Assembly: GCA_026545765.1 (NCBI GenBank)
Contig: CM048839.1
Location: 17,112,566 to 17,176,565 of the forward strand
DNA: 64,000 nucleotides
Direction of reading: 5' to 3'
Origin: Plantago major
Taxonomy: Eukaryota; Streptophyta; Magnoliopsida; Lamiales; Plantaginaceae
Positions 33,975 to 46,016 of this stretch are shown piece by piece. The translations under genes and the position numbers were made by a program. Under the pieces are notes generated by a model that saw nothing but the letters and a program-made list of their open reading frames with translations, searched no databases and was not told the DNA's origin. Positions within the stretch are counted from its first letter, which is position 1. The number at the start of each line of letters is the position of its first letter.

Positions 33975-36127
33975 CTACGCACGCTTGTCACCTGGCCCCT
34001 GGAACCGGCTCCTCCAGCTCTGGCTTTCGGACTTGTCATCTTCATCTTCCTCCATGCTGTCCCCACCAGTAGTTGATCCCACTTTTGCTGAGCCTCCATT
34101 TTGGAATGGGCCTTGTGGGGAGCTTGATTGTCCAGGCATTGCCCTCGCCACGTCTGCACAGTTATCGTTCCAGGAGAACTTAGCCAGCGGTCCAGTAGAC
34201 GAACTTGGAAGCTTCTTGAGGTGTATCCTGTATTTCTGTCAATAAAAGAGCCCTGTTTTAGAAAATATATGGACCTTGAGAGATCAAATGAGATACATTA
34301 GTACTTCCTGATCTGATTAACTACCTGGAGATGGCTCTTCACTTCATCATTTGTCAGGCCATCAACGTTCATAAGATCCCTGATTTGCTTCGGCGTAGCA
34401 GCTACAAAATAAAATACCAAGTATATTTGTTTCAGAAATTAGAATCAACTTGTAGCAGATTTCCAGGAAAGCAAGATTGAAACTTCTAGGTTTAGGAAAG
34501 TGACAGTTTTATTACACGGGCATAAGGCGTGCGAACCTCACAACAAGAACAGCAATTTGATGCACGGATCGGGCTCTTGATTGGATTTATAAAAATGATT
34601 TCTACCAAATTCGGAAACAGGAATCAGAAAGAACTTATAGCAGAGAAAATCAAGATTTATACTTCTAGTTTTAGGAAAGTGAAAGCGTGGGAACCTAACA
34701 AAAAGAACAGCAATTCGATGCACGAATTAGGCTCTTGATTGGATTTATAAAAATGATTTCTACTAAATCTGGACATGAGAACGGAAATTTTCTAAAAACA
34801 ATCCTGTTTCTGTTTCCCATGCATTCCTTCATGAACAATTGTCTTTTAGTGCCCCTTCGTTTTGTAAATGTGTTATTCATGTCACAGTATTCATTAAATC
34901 AATGTCAATTGAGTAAAAAAAATATTCTAAGATGGATTTAAGATCCAATTCCACATTTTCAATTCTTAAAGCACATGTATTAAGATTCAGAATTTAAAAG
35001 ACAGAAACATTGATTTACATACATTTTGGGCCTCCAAGCTGCTGCAGTGCATCAACGAACTGTTTATGCAATTCAGGTGACCAGCAACGCCTGTGCTTCT
35101 TCTGTTGTTGCTGCTGGGTGTTCAGCTGTGTACTATCGCCTCGTTCCTTCACACCCTCCTCAGCTGGCACATTAGTTGGGATGGACAGTGATAGTCCATC
35201 ATCATCAACCCTCTTCCTGTCTTCCTCAACAGCTATCGGCTTCTTAAATGGCACGAACGCCCCTCCCCGGTTCTTGATATTACACCCCTGCAACAACCTG
35301 CTCCCTTCCCCTTCCTGATACTTCTGAAAATAAACATCACATATAAGGCCAAACATTTTAGATTGTGCTCTTTTCCTTAAATACGAAGAGCGAACCACGT
35401 GTGATGCACGCTCTTGGGCTGCACGTGTAACGCACACGCCCTACTATTACATTTATTGCAAAGAGATTTTAATTTCCAGATTGGAAATGAAAATGAAAGG
35501 AAACTCACCACTTCTCCAAGGTGGAGAATAGAATCTGCTTGATTTTGACCAGGATGGATTGGGTTGCTCCATAGCTGAACGGAACTCAACCAATTCGTCT
35601 TCTCCTTCGGGTGGACAAGTGAACTTTTTGGCCCTCCATTTCCAATAGGATCACTCTTCAAAGGCAAGAATTGCTCCATTACTGGACCTGCTTGTCTTGC
35701 CTTCCATTTGGAACTCTCCTCTTTCAATCTCTCAATTGCTACAAAACCATAAATGTGTCAACAAAAGCAGAACTTTAAAAAAAAAAATGTTCCACAAAAC
35801 AGATTAAACTCTCCTTCAATCTATCAATTGCTAAAAGAAGCATAAATGAGTAAACAAAAGCAGAATTGAAAAAAAAAAATTAACTTTTTGTTCTAAAAAG
35901 TCAGATTAAACTGCTGAAAGTAAAAACAGACCATCTTGGATAAGGTTCATGCATTGAGGGAGTTCGCGTTGGAAAACTTGAATCTTTCGCATTTCTTCTT
36001 CTAGCAAATGGACATACGAATCCAACCTTGTGGATTTCTTTGAGAAATCATCGATCATAGACACTTCGAGCAAAATGTTTGAAATGGTTTTCGGCATCCA
36101 AACAAAAGAAGAATTCAAATTCTCCAT
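33975..36127 (-). CDS. GARP transcription factor of the HHO/EFM (NIGT1) group, copy B
   Basis: Five exons: 36127-35932, 35738-35509, 35323-35023, 34401-34325, 34235-33975; GT..AG throughout, phases agree, 354 residues. Exon boundaries match copy A exactly in phase. The order is [17 protein letters not shown], the helical [17 protein letters not shown] block, [15 protein letters not shown], a Gln-rich run, then the GARP domain at ~217-277 ([13 protein letters not shown] .. [18 protein letters not shown]), and an acidic tail ([11 protein letters not shown]). The N-terminal motif makes it closer to HHO5/HHO6/EFM than to HRS1. Family members are nuclear repressors in nutrient and flowering control; that role is inferred. 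This copy keeps all canonical residues and is probably the ancestral-type member of the pair. Confidence 0.92.
34465..34778. repeat. Tandem duplication (~170 bp unit) in GARP copy B intron
   Basis: The segment ACTTCTAGKTTTAGGAAAGTGA .. AAGAACAGCAATT .. GATGCACG .. GGCTCTTGATTGGATTTATA is present twice in the intron between 34402 and 35022, at about 34478-34620 and 34660-34778. Confidence 0.85.
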
Positions 36128-38164
36128 GAAATCTTGATGTTTGGTATGTGTTGTTCTAGTATGTGTAAGTGATAAAAACATGCATGAGAGGGTGATGAGT
36201 GATTCTTGGCTTATATAGGTGTACTGTGGAGGTTTAGAGGGCAGAATGGGAATCCAAAAAGTAGCCAGAAAGGTATTATAGGAATAGAAAAAAAGATTCC
36301 AATGAGAAATTGCTTTAATTTCAGTTAACATCTTCTATTTTTCACATATTTTTGTTTAATGTTTTTAGTCAAGAATTATGAGAATCTCAGGAACTTTTGG
36401 TAGCAGATATTAACATTTTCAACTATATCCTTAAATGCAACCACTTCAACAAAAGGAATTACCATTATTAAGGTGACCGCAAAGAGGAAATTTTATCTTC
36501 ATTTGCGCCTGGTGTTATCTTCTCTGCTTTATTGAACAGGAGGATAACTTTTAGAGTCCGCCTTCTCAAAGACGCGTTTTTTATGATACTCCAATACTCA
36601 CTGTAAACATTGTATTTCAAAAAATCAGATTTTTAAATGTTTATCGGCTACCAACTATTTTATCATTACGTTTTCCCTAACAGAGCCTAGCTGGGTTGAA
36701 AAATGTTCTTGTTCATACCTATAACATTCTTGTTTTCTTTATGGAATTTGAATTCATTGCTTATCATGATTTTGGAAAGATAAGTAGTTTGACTTAGAAT
36801 ATGATATATGAACCATAGAATATTTGATAAGGAACTCTGGAAACACAATAAAATAACAATCTTGAGATATCATTAGTGGCATGATTAGACCATCTAATAT
36901 TAAATCATTATGACTGAATCTGATACCACAAGACAGGATTGTGAGATTAATGAATATGATTAGGGACTGTACCATCCAAAGTGGTTTTATATTCCGTAGG
37001 GAATTTAGCAATCTTTTAACATTAAGACACAGAATTACTATTGATAGGTTATTTGGGGAATTTTGAATTTTGTAGGAACAAATATGATATTGGAAAAAGA
37101 CTAATAGCATCTTACATTATTGAAACAAAACTAACGAGTTTCCAGACAATTTTTGTTAACACCTCAAGATTTTCATGTTAATTATAATTGCAGTCTTTCT
37201 ACTAGATCTGTATATATACCTATATAATTACATAGACCATGCCTACAATTAATTTTGTTGTGGCTATGAATGTTCTACAATGACAAACAATTGTGAGGTC
37301 CCATTAAATCAACGTGTGTTGTGAATAATTCATAACCACAAGGTCTATGAAAAAAGTAATCGACTCGGTCTAAGTAATCATACAGTGGAAAATACAAATT
37401 CAATCATAAATCTGCAAGTCAGAACTCGGCAAAATGTACCCAACAGATCGATTTGAGGGTTTGTATGAAAGTCGAAATGACTCATATCCAAGATCCTTCC
37501 AATATCGGCCCATATAGACCAACTCGAGGAGAAGACTCTACTCAAGAATCAGGATACTTTTAAGTCTCGCATTTTGCGAGATACTCCCTCCCCACAATAC
37601 ATGTCACATACATTTGTCATGGGACTAGGGGATATCACATTTGGTGCAAAATGGAAAGAGTACAAAATAGATTAGAACTTGAATAAAAAACCCAAGTTAA
37701 TTAGTGTGAAAAAAGCCCATGAATCGTGTAAAAATGAAAGTTCATATATTGAAGATGATATGTAAGAAAGTGGAAAATGCATTAGTTATTGGAAACTTTA
37801 TCAGAAACTAAAGAAGAAATTTCGTGTGGCAGAAAAGATTCCTGCACTCTTTTTCCGGGTGTACTTTGGAACCATTTATCATCACATATAAACAAGATTC
37901 TCGTTTCTTTCTTTCTGTACTGTTTAACCATTACAAACAGGAAAACTGGACTTGAAGAAGAATCTCGATCATTTTCTTTATCTTTGGATCTCATATTTTA
38001 ATTCCTTTTCCTAAATAGCCACTAAAACACTGACACATTTACGGAATAAAGTCTTAGATAACGGTCCGATTCACATTATTCTATAATTCTTCTTTCTTCA
38101 CTTACAGCTTACTGTGGAATTTTACCTTCTAATATTCGTAACTCCTTTGGCATTAAAAAGTTTT
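36128..38164. other. Upstream region of GARP copy B and spacer
   Basis: The first ~120 bp are the copy B promoter with TTATATA. The remaining AT-rich DNA up to the Gypsy element has no recognisable gene; the frames at 36754-37110 and 37782-38001 show no known domain. Confidence 0.45.
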
Positions 38165-38169
38165 AACTA

Positions 38170-39009
38170 TGATATGTACATATGAGTCCGTCCCCGAATC
38201 ACGCCGGTCCAAAGCGACTCACTACGATCTATACATATGCACTGAAGGAGTCTGCCTACAGCTCCCACGGTCCGTCACCAAATGACTTGCCTTCCACTTA
38301 TCTGACTAGAACTCCAGGTTGAAGTTGTGGTCCGGTCCGACCCCCCATATCTCTCACCACGGACATATCTGTGATCAGGGAAATGGACTTGGCTATGTAG
38401 ATGTTATGACTAGGACTATCCTTTGCGCATATCCAACCGGAGCCTCTGGGCAGACTGCCTATAATCGGATCCTGAATATCAGCGTGAACTAAACGCGCCA
38501 CCTTTCTCCGGGACCACGTGTCACCTTCTCGCTAAGCCGACCAACTTCCGGTGAGTCAGAAGTCTGTCTCCCAGAGCATTCCACTATAAATAGGAAAACA
38601 TTTACTCCTCATAAGGGTAAGTAACTACTTCTCAATATTCCACTCTCTAAGTTCTGAGGTCCGAGCCCAAGCCTGATCCGCCTCCTAACTAGTTGAATCT
38701 TAGCCCGGACTATCCAAGGCAGGCCGGCCCAAAAGGGTCTAACCCCTTCTCTTCTTATTTCAGATAAACATTCACCCAAGTGTACCCGGGACAGACTATC
38801 ACCTAAGTCGGACTCCTCTGACTATTGAACTTAGATTGACATTACCTATTTACCTCTGGACGGACTCTTGCTCTAGACGGACTATTCGGCTAGAATTCCC
38901 AGACGAATTAAGAAATCACTGTATCATCATTGTATCATTCCTTGACTCTAGACGGACTTTCCTTAGTCTTGACTTTGACTGTTGACTTATCCGTTTTTAT
39001 ACTACATCA
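38170..39009 (+). repeat. 5' LTR of the Gypsy element
   Basis: 840 bp, TG..CA. Its last part (from about 38788, ACTATCACCTAAG) matches 45766-46011 nearly base for base, except for two small length differences and one poly(A) insertion in the 3' copy. Confidence 0.88.
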
Positions 39010-39317
39010 TATTGGCGCCGTCTGTGGGAATCCCTGAGTACAATAAGTCATGGCACCATCCTGGAGACAGGCAAAAAAGACAGCTTCTACGTCCCTGATC
39101 CACGACATCTAACGTCGGACCCTCTTCCCAACCTCGTCAACAAGCCTCAGGGACTAGTGGACATTCCGCAGAAAACAGAGTCGTCTATGAACACGACGAC
39201 AGAGATGGGAACGAGGCATCCCTCTCCACCTCAGAAAGGATTGTTGGACAGGACCCTCCACCACTACCAAGTCCACCTCAGACACCAATCATACCAATCA
39301 TATCAAACGTACCTCAC

Positions 39318-40745
39318 GTGACTGCTGACGAAATATTAGCCGAATTCAACGAGGCACAAATCCAACTCTTGAAAGCAGCCATGCAAATGAGAACCCAACC
39401 AGCCAACCCAATGGAAATACCCGTAGGGGAAGCCCCAGTGTTCCCTATCCATAATCAGCCACAAAGGCAGGCTACGACGGAACATGTGATCGAATCCAGG
39501 GGACCCCCCCAACTCACGAAATACCGATCGATCTGAGAACATCAGAGCACCGAGTAGGAGAGCTCCGGAGGATTTGAGGAATCTACTAAACAACCGGGCT
39601 CATAATAACCAGAACCCAAGAAACACACAAGCGGCAAGTAGGGGGGGGGAGAACAGGGGAGTCGAGGGAAGGAATCCTCGTAATCCCACTCCATCCCGGG
39701 TCTCTACAAGAGATTGACGCCCACGGAACAATATTGAGAGAAGAAATCAGTACAATGATCATTATGATGACCAGGAGACCCTCAACGGATATAGAGAGAC
39801 CCCGCTCCGGATAGCAGATCACTCACTCCGATGGAGGATGAAGAACACCATAGGAGAAGAGGGAGGAGTAGGACAGGCGGAGAGAAAATCGGAGCGAAAG
39901 AACTAGATCCAGATATGAAAGAGTCTATCGACGGGACTTGCCCATGGACGAAACGGAAAGAATTAGGGAACAAGTTAGGATTCATGAAGCGGCCTTGGAT
40001 CTAGAACGATCAAAGCTTGAATCACTCACCCAAGCAAGGGACATTATCAAATATGTGATGCAGATCCTTTATGCCCGTGATAAGGCGTGAATTACCTCTT
40101 GGTCGGAATGCACCTGCATCCAAAGAAACATACGATGGAAATTCATGTCCCGCTGACCACAGAATCCGGTTCGAGGCATCTCTGGGAGGAATGGGAGTAC
40201 CAGACAATGTAAAAGCCCAACTATTCCCAAACACCTTCTATAGACCTGTGATGACTTGGTGGAAACAACTCCGACCTGACTCCATCATGTCCTGGGATCA
40301 CTTATTAGCGAAGTTCACCCTGAAATTTGAAAATTTCCTCGAGACAACTCGACCTGTCATCTATCTAGCAGAAATTGTTCAAAAGGAACATGAGAGTTTG
40401 AGATCCTTCGTAAAGAGATTTGAACAAGCTCCGGCCATGGTAGAACCACACCCCATCAAAGAACGAGTCATTCACATGGGTGGAAATACCAACAATGCTT
40501 CATTCCGCTACAAGCTTGTTGATGCGGGCATAACCACTGAACGAGAACTTACTGAAATGGTCAAAAAGTTCTTGAGCAGAAACGAAACCCTTGATAAAAT
40601 GGTAGTAAGAGCTGAGGTCAAGAAAGCAAAACCAGTACAGGACAACCCGAGATTGGGGAACCAACACTTTGAGTACAAGAGAAAAGGTGACAGGAGAGGA
40701 CGGATCGAGGAAAGAAGAAGATCCCCTCGCAAGCTTTACGTAAAC
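39318..40745 (+). pseudogene. Gypsy gag remnant (Retrotrans_gag)
   Basis: The frame at 39318-39536 and a longer open frame from 40071 encode a gag polyprotein: FYRPVMTWWKQLRPDSIMSW, FTLKFENFLETTRPV and ESLRSFVKRFEQA are typical of the plant retrotransposon gag domain. Frameshifts and stops separate the parts. The frame is cut at 40745 by an inserted LTR, and the last few codons of the open frame come from that LTR. Confidence 0.85.
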
Positions 40746-43700
40746 TGTTGGTCCAGATAACGGCAAATGAAAAGACTAGGGGGGGTGAATAGTCTTTTAC
40801 TTAATTTCAGAGAGCGGAAGACTTTTATGTGATAAGTGCACGTGCTCAGCAAAATATAAGTGTGTAAATACTCAGCAAGGTAAATAAAGCAAGTAATAAG
40901 TTGCAGAAAGTAAATAACACAGATCTTTATAGTGGTATCTGAGGGTGGTGTAATCCCTCAACTAATCCACTCGCCCTTTCTCAGGACTTGAAATTCACTA
41001 AAATAGATATTGAGTTCTCCTTACAATAAACCTATCCCATGATTTCCTTTTACACTAGGTTCCCAACCAAGTGTTCCCCCTGAGTTATTCCCCGGCTTTC
41101 TCCAGTACTTCTGCTCGAAACCTTTGAGCTATTCCTTAGTTTCCCAAACTAAGTACTTCCTATGCTTAGTAACCTTGGATTTATTCCTTAGTTTTCCAAA
41201 CTAAGTACTTCCTGTACTCCACGCCGTTTAAGGTGTTGGTTAAGGTAGTTTGTCAGGTTAGTAGTCTTAATAACTTTCTCAGTTATGTAGGAATACTCTA
41301 TAGAACAAGAATCACTTAACACACTTCACAATGTGTGGTGATATGTTCTTTACTGACCCAAGTCTATTGTTGGTCCAGATAACGACAAAGTAAAAGACTG
41401 GGGGGGGGGGGGGGGGGTGAATAGTCTTTTAAAATATTTGTCGATAAACACAGTTTCTCAGATATCTGTGTAGATATCTGATACTTAATTTCAGAGAGCG
41501 GAAGACTTTTATGTGATAAGTGCACGTGCTCAGCAAAATGTGTGTAAGTACTTTGCAAGATAAGTAAAGCAAGTAATAAACTGCATAAAGTAAATAACAT
41601 AGGTCTTTTATAGTGGTATCTGAAGGTGGCGTAATCCTTCAACTAATCCACTTCGGCCTTTCTCAGACCTAGAATCCACTAAGACAGATAAATGAGTTAA
41701 CCTTACAGATATCTTCTCTTGATTCCTAAATACACTAAGTTCCCAACCAAGTGTTCCCCCAGAGTTATTCCCTGGCTTTCACAGCCAAGTACTTCCTGTA
41801 CTCAGAAACCTTTTTGATTTATTCCTTAGCTTCCCAAGATAAGTACTTCCTGTGCTCAGCAACCTTGGAGTTATTCCTTAGTTTCCCAAACTAAGTACTT
41901 CCTATACTCCACGCTGAATATGGTGTTGGTTTTAGGTTTGTTTGTCAGGTCAGCTTCTTAAATAACTTATTCAGTTATTCAGATAGCTCTATGAATCAAG
42001 TATACTTAATACACTTTTCAATGTATGGTATCTTGTTCTCTACTGACCCAAGTCTATTGTAAGTGTTCCAGAGAATGAATCTCATATATGAAATCTTAGT
42101 TCAACTCCTTCACAGATAACAATGCTTGTTAAGGATCAGGACACTTAGAACTTTTGTGCTACTTAGAATCAAGAGCTTTGGTCGCAACAGAAAGCTTGAA
42201 GGTAAGTAGTTTGCTTGAGAAAGCTTGTGTGTGAGTATTCAATGTAAGTTCAGTGTTCTGTGTGTTTGTTTTCTCAAGCAGTCTAAGTGTTAATATTTAT
42301 AGATGAATTTGAGTGCCGTTTGAATAGTATCCGTTAGGCTTAAATCAAATTCAAACTATTGATATCTGAATATAATCTTTATGTGAGTTTGTCTTCTTCT
42401 TGAAGCTACCGTTTTTGTTCGACATTTACATGCGCATTTAATGCACTGTACTATATTTTGTCCTGTAGTGCCAACGGAACTATGCATGGTATCAGAGATC
42501 TTTATACAATCAGAGTTTTCTGAAACTTTGCATGTTCTTTTCCATCGATTATCACAACTCCAGATACCATTTATTGATACAACTTTGTTATAAAATATTT
42601 ATTTTTCAGAAATATAGTTTGTATCCAAGGTATCTGAGTGTAGATATCTGTGGGCACTTTCCGCGTCTCAGAAACCTTTTATTCTCAGATATCTTTTGCA
42701 ACACTTGTGTTTCGAAACACTTGTTTCTTCAAGATATCTGGACATAGGTATCTGAAAAACCTTTGTCTTCAGCAATCTTGTGCAGTCTTCAAATCTTCAA
42801 ATCCGTTGAACTTTTCCTGCTGGAAGTCTTCTTCTTGGTCTTCTTTATAAAATAAAAATTACATTTCGAGACCTAACATCCTATACAAGATTTGCTAGAT
42901 TATCATACTTAGTGAGTTTCCTCTTTTACAGTGTTCAAGTGAACCAAGAGTACTAACCACTTTTCTGAGTTAAGAAGTCATTAGGTTGCTGATCAAAATC
43001 TAAACAGATGTTCCTAATGTCTATATTAAATGTTCTGGAGAATGAAACTTAGATACTTGATCTTTTGATTCAACTCCATCACAGATAGCAATGCTTGTTA
43101 AGGATCAGTACACTTAGAACTTTCGTGCTACTTAGAATTCAAGAGCTTAGTCGCAATTGTAAGCTAAAGAGTAAGTAGGTTGAAGGCTTGTATGCTTGAA
43201 TGAATAAGTTCGTTCTGTGTGTTCAGTGTAAGTTCTTGGTGTGTATTTCAAGCATTCTAAGTGTTGATATTTATAGTTGAAAATTATGTCGTTTGAATAG
43301 TATCCGTTAGGCTTAATGAAATTCAAACTATTGATATATGTAAATAGTACTGCAGGAGACGTTGTCTCTTTTAAGAGATTTCCTCTTTTGTTCAGATGTC
43401 TCCGTCTGTGCATTTATTGCATTGTACTATTTTTGTCCTGTAGTGCCAACGGAACTATGTACGCTTTCTGAAGCATTGATGTCCCTTTCCAGAGACCTTC
43501 ACATCTCCAGTTACCTGTTGAAACATTATTTCCCATAAACATAGTTTTATCCAGGGTATCTGAGTGTAGATATCTGTGGGCACTTTTCCTCGTTCAGAAA
43601 CCTTGTGTTCTCAGACATCTTTTGCAAAACTTGTTTATTGAAAAACACTTGTTTATTCAAGATATCTGGACATAGGTATCTGATGACCTTCGTCTTCAGC

Positions 43701-43949
43701 AACCTTGTGCAGTCTTCAAAACTTCAAAATTTGTTGAACTCTATTGCTGGATGCCTTCTTCTTGGTCTTCTTCAAAGATATAAAAATTACATTCATAAAC
43801 CTAACATCCTATACAAGATTTTCTAGACTAACATACTTAGTGATTTTCCTCTTTTACAGTGTTCAAGTGAACCAAGAGTACTAACCACCTTTCTGAGCTA
43901 AGATAAGTCATTAGGTTGCTGATCAAAATCTAAACAGATATTCCTAACA
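40746..43949 (-). repeat. 3' LTR of the nested element, interrupted by a solo LTR
   Basis: The LTR consists of 40746-41367 and 43020-43949. TCTAT at 41363-41367 is repeated at 43020-43024 on the two sides of the inner LTR. Without the inserted LTR and one TCTAT the outer LTR is about 1.55 kb. Confidence 0.82.
41368..43019 (-). mobile_element. Solo LTR inserted in a sister LTR
   Basis: 1,652 bp of the same family as its host LTR, flanked by TCTAT target duplications. It keeps TGTTGGTCC at the plus-strand left end; its plus-strand right end is CCTAATG instead of CCTAACA. It contains an uninterrupted G-run of 17 at 41400-41416, where the outer copy has 7. Confidence 0.85.
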
Positions 43950-44331
43950 AAATTTCCCCTTTTTGATCAGTCAACGATGACTATCTTTAAAACCTATTAC
44001 AACTTGGAAGAGGGAACAATCTAACACTTAATCATTTCTTATGATCTTTTCAATTCATTTTAACTAAGTGCAGAAAGTAAACATCAACCAAATCACAAGG
44101 TGTGATCTTTGCTGACAAGTTATCTTTTTATAGATTGATATCTGAGAGTAGGTTCATCAGATATGTTACAAGTAAAGTTTACAGATAAATTTTACAATGA
44201 TAGAACAATAAAGCACAATTAGCAAGATACAAAAATACATAGTTAACTAGGACAACAGGAGTAACCAAGCTCCAAGTAAACAACCTAATTAACATGTCTT
44301 CAAGTCTTCAAATCTTCAGCAGCTCCAAGGA

Positions 44332-44994
44332 TCAATTTGCATACTCCCTATCTCCAAATCTTTTGATATCATCTGAGTAGTCAAAGAGCAAGGTTCTGAC
44401 CAACATCTCAGTGTCTCTGGCATAACCACATACTTCTTTGTATGATTTGGTGGGATTCTTCTTGGCAAAGTGTTTGACCCATAAATACTTTCCCCATTTC
44501 CAGGCATGCTCAATTCTAATATCTGATAGCTTGAAGTAATCATATATGATCCTCAGATATCTGATGTCATCCTTGTATTGATCTTCAGTCATGTAGAATG
44601 ACTCAAAGGGTTCCACAGCAAGTCTTGGCCTTGTGCCTGTTCCAGTGAGGTTTGGGACTCTATGCACATCATCAGGTTTTCCATAAGGGCATTCATCATT
44701 AAGGTCCTTCCTCATGGCTTCAATTCTCTTGACAACTTCAAAATCCAACCAAGCTTTGACATGATTGGTGTTGATCAAGATTGGCTTATCTTTTCTTCAT
44801 GCCATAAGTTGTTGATGGATAGGTACTGGAAATCCTTTTTCATTTACAAGCAAGTGCTTGAGTTCCAGTATCCAGTATCCATTCCTCTTATGAATACACC
44901 TGTAGGAGGAGGAGTTGTTGTCAGTCTTCACATACTCAATTCTGACTTCTTCTGGCCTGAGTGGAAGTTGACCTTTTCTTCTTTCAGCTCTCAA
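44332..44994 (-). pseudogene. Retroelement accessory-type ORF remnant, part 1
   Basis: One minus-strand frame encodes about 65 residues (ending PVPIHQQLMA), a TGA at 44797-44799, then continues with KPILINTNHVKAW and about 145 more residues. It shows no RT, integrase or RNase H motif. It lies between the lost pol side and the polypurine tract, so it may be a 3' accessory ORF of this retroelement family. No known domain was recognised. Confidence 0.55.
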
Positions 44995-45241
44995 TCTATT
45001 GCTCCTTTTCCTTGAGTTTTCCCTTGGATTGCTTGAAGAACCACCCTGGATTGACTTGGTATTTCCAAAGGGTGTTTTAGTTGCTATTGGCTTTGCAGCT
45101 AAGGGCTCAGTTAGGCCATCAACCCTTTTTCTCTTTCTGTGAAGAGGAGCTTCATCTTCATACTCATCTTCATCTTCATCTTCCAGATTTCTCTTGTTAG
45201 GTGATTTGCAGCCTTCTTCATTGCCCTGGGATTTGATTTAT

Positions 45242-45282
45242 CCTTCTTCTTCTTCTTCTTCTTCTTCTTCTTCTTCTTCTTC
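45242..45282. repeat. (CTT)n microsatellite
   Basis: About 13 CTT triplets. On the minus strand they would encode a Lys or Glu run in the retroelement ORF remnant. Confidence 0.95.
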
Positions 45283-45500
45283 AGAAGACTCATCAACCCC
45301 TATCACTTGTTTTCTCCTTGGAGCCTTGGTGCCCCTTGGAGGTTTTTGTGCCCTGGCCCTTGTTGTCATTCCTTTTTCAGGAAGTTGCTGAATGGTGGCC
45401 ACTATCTGTAGAGCAGTCTGACTGGAGGAGGGCTCATTTATTTGAGAGGTGGTTGTTCAGTTTTTCTTTTGTTTCCTCTTCTTCTTCATCTCTGAGCACC

Positions 45501-45764
45501 TTAAAATCCTTCCCCCTTAGTCATTGTTGACTGACTAAGAATCACAAAAGATTCTGAAAGGGAGTCAAAGTTGCCTTGCAGATAGTTGTAAGCAGTAACC
45601 AACTTTTCCAGATTAGCCTTGAGCTCTTGATTTTGTTTGATAAGGCCTGTTTCCTTATCAATGAGCTCTGCCAGTGGGCCTTGAATAGCATCTGCTTTTC
45701 CAGCAGCATAGCTAGCCTCTTCAAAGGCTTTTGCAGCCAAGTTTTGGTCATCATCCCTAACCAT
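45501..45764 (-). pseudogene. Retroelement accessory-type ORF remnant, part 2
   Basis: An 87-codon open segment with coiled-coil character (ETGLIKQNQELKANLEKLV), in another frame from part 1 and cut off at the junction with the Gypsy 3' LTR. No known domain recognised. Confidence 0.45.
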
Positions 45765-45765
45765 G

Positions 45766-46011
45766 GACTATCACCTAAGCCGGACTCCTCTGACTATTGA
45801 ACTTAGATTGACATTACCTATTTACCTCTGGACGGACTCTTGCTCTAGACGGACTATTCGGCTAGAATTCCCAGACAAATTAAGAAATCACTGTATCATT
45901 CATTGACTCTAGACGGACTCTATCTCAAAAAAAAAAAAAAAAAAAGACTCTAGACGGACTTTCCTTAGTCTTGACTTTGACTGTAGACTTATCCGTTTTT
46001 ATACTGCATCA
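45766..46011 (+). repeat. Truncated 3' LTR of the Gypsy element
   Basis: It matches 38788-39009 of the 5' LTR. It also carries a 26-bp poly(A) insertion (45920-45945) flanked by 15-bp duplications. Confidence 0.9.
45905..45960 (+). mobile_element. Ultra-short poly(A) retroposition with target duplication
   Basis: GACTCTAGACGGACT at 45905-45919 is repeated at 45946-45960, and between them lies CTATCTC plus 19 A. The 5' LTR copy of this site has the 15-mer only once. This is what a LINE-driven insertion truncated to seven bases plus its tail would leave. Confidence 0.85.
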
Positions 46012-46016
46012 AACTA

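Larger units (their letters stand above)
40746..45764 (-). mobile_element. Minus-strand LTR retrotransposon nested in the Gypsy gag
   Basis: Its 3' LTR (40746-43949, itself interrupted) reads on the minus strand TGTTAGGAATATC .. GGACCAACA. A polypurine tract AAAAAGGGGAAATT (minus strand) lies directly before it at about 43950-43965, fixing orientation. Internal sequence runs from there to about 45764, where it stops abruptly against the Gypsy 3' LTR, so its 5' part and 5' LTR are deleted. Left flank is TAAAC; the matching right duplication is lost. Probably Copia, but no pol remains to prove it. Confidence 0.78.
38170..46011 (+). mobile_element. Degenerate Gypsy-type LTR retrotransposon with nested insertions
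   Basis: Perfect 5-bp duplications AACTA lie at 38165-38169 and 46012-46016. The 5' LTR (38170-39009) starts TGATATGTACATATG and ends CTACATCA. TGGCGCCGTCTGTGGG (from 39012) follows as primer-binding region; its first nine bases fit the 3' end of a tRNA-Asp. The 3' end keeps only the last ~246 bp of the 3' LTR (45766-46011), ending CTGCATCA. The gag region reaches 40745, where a second element is inserted. All of pol is missing, evidently deleted together with part of the inserted element. Confidence 0.9.
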
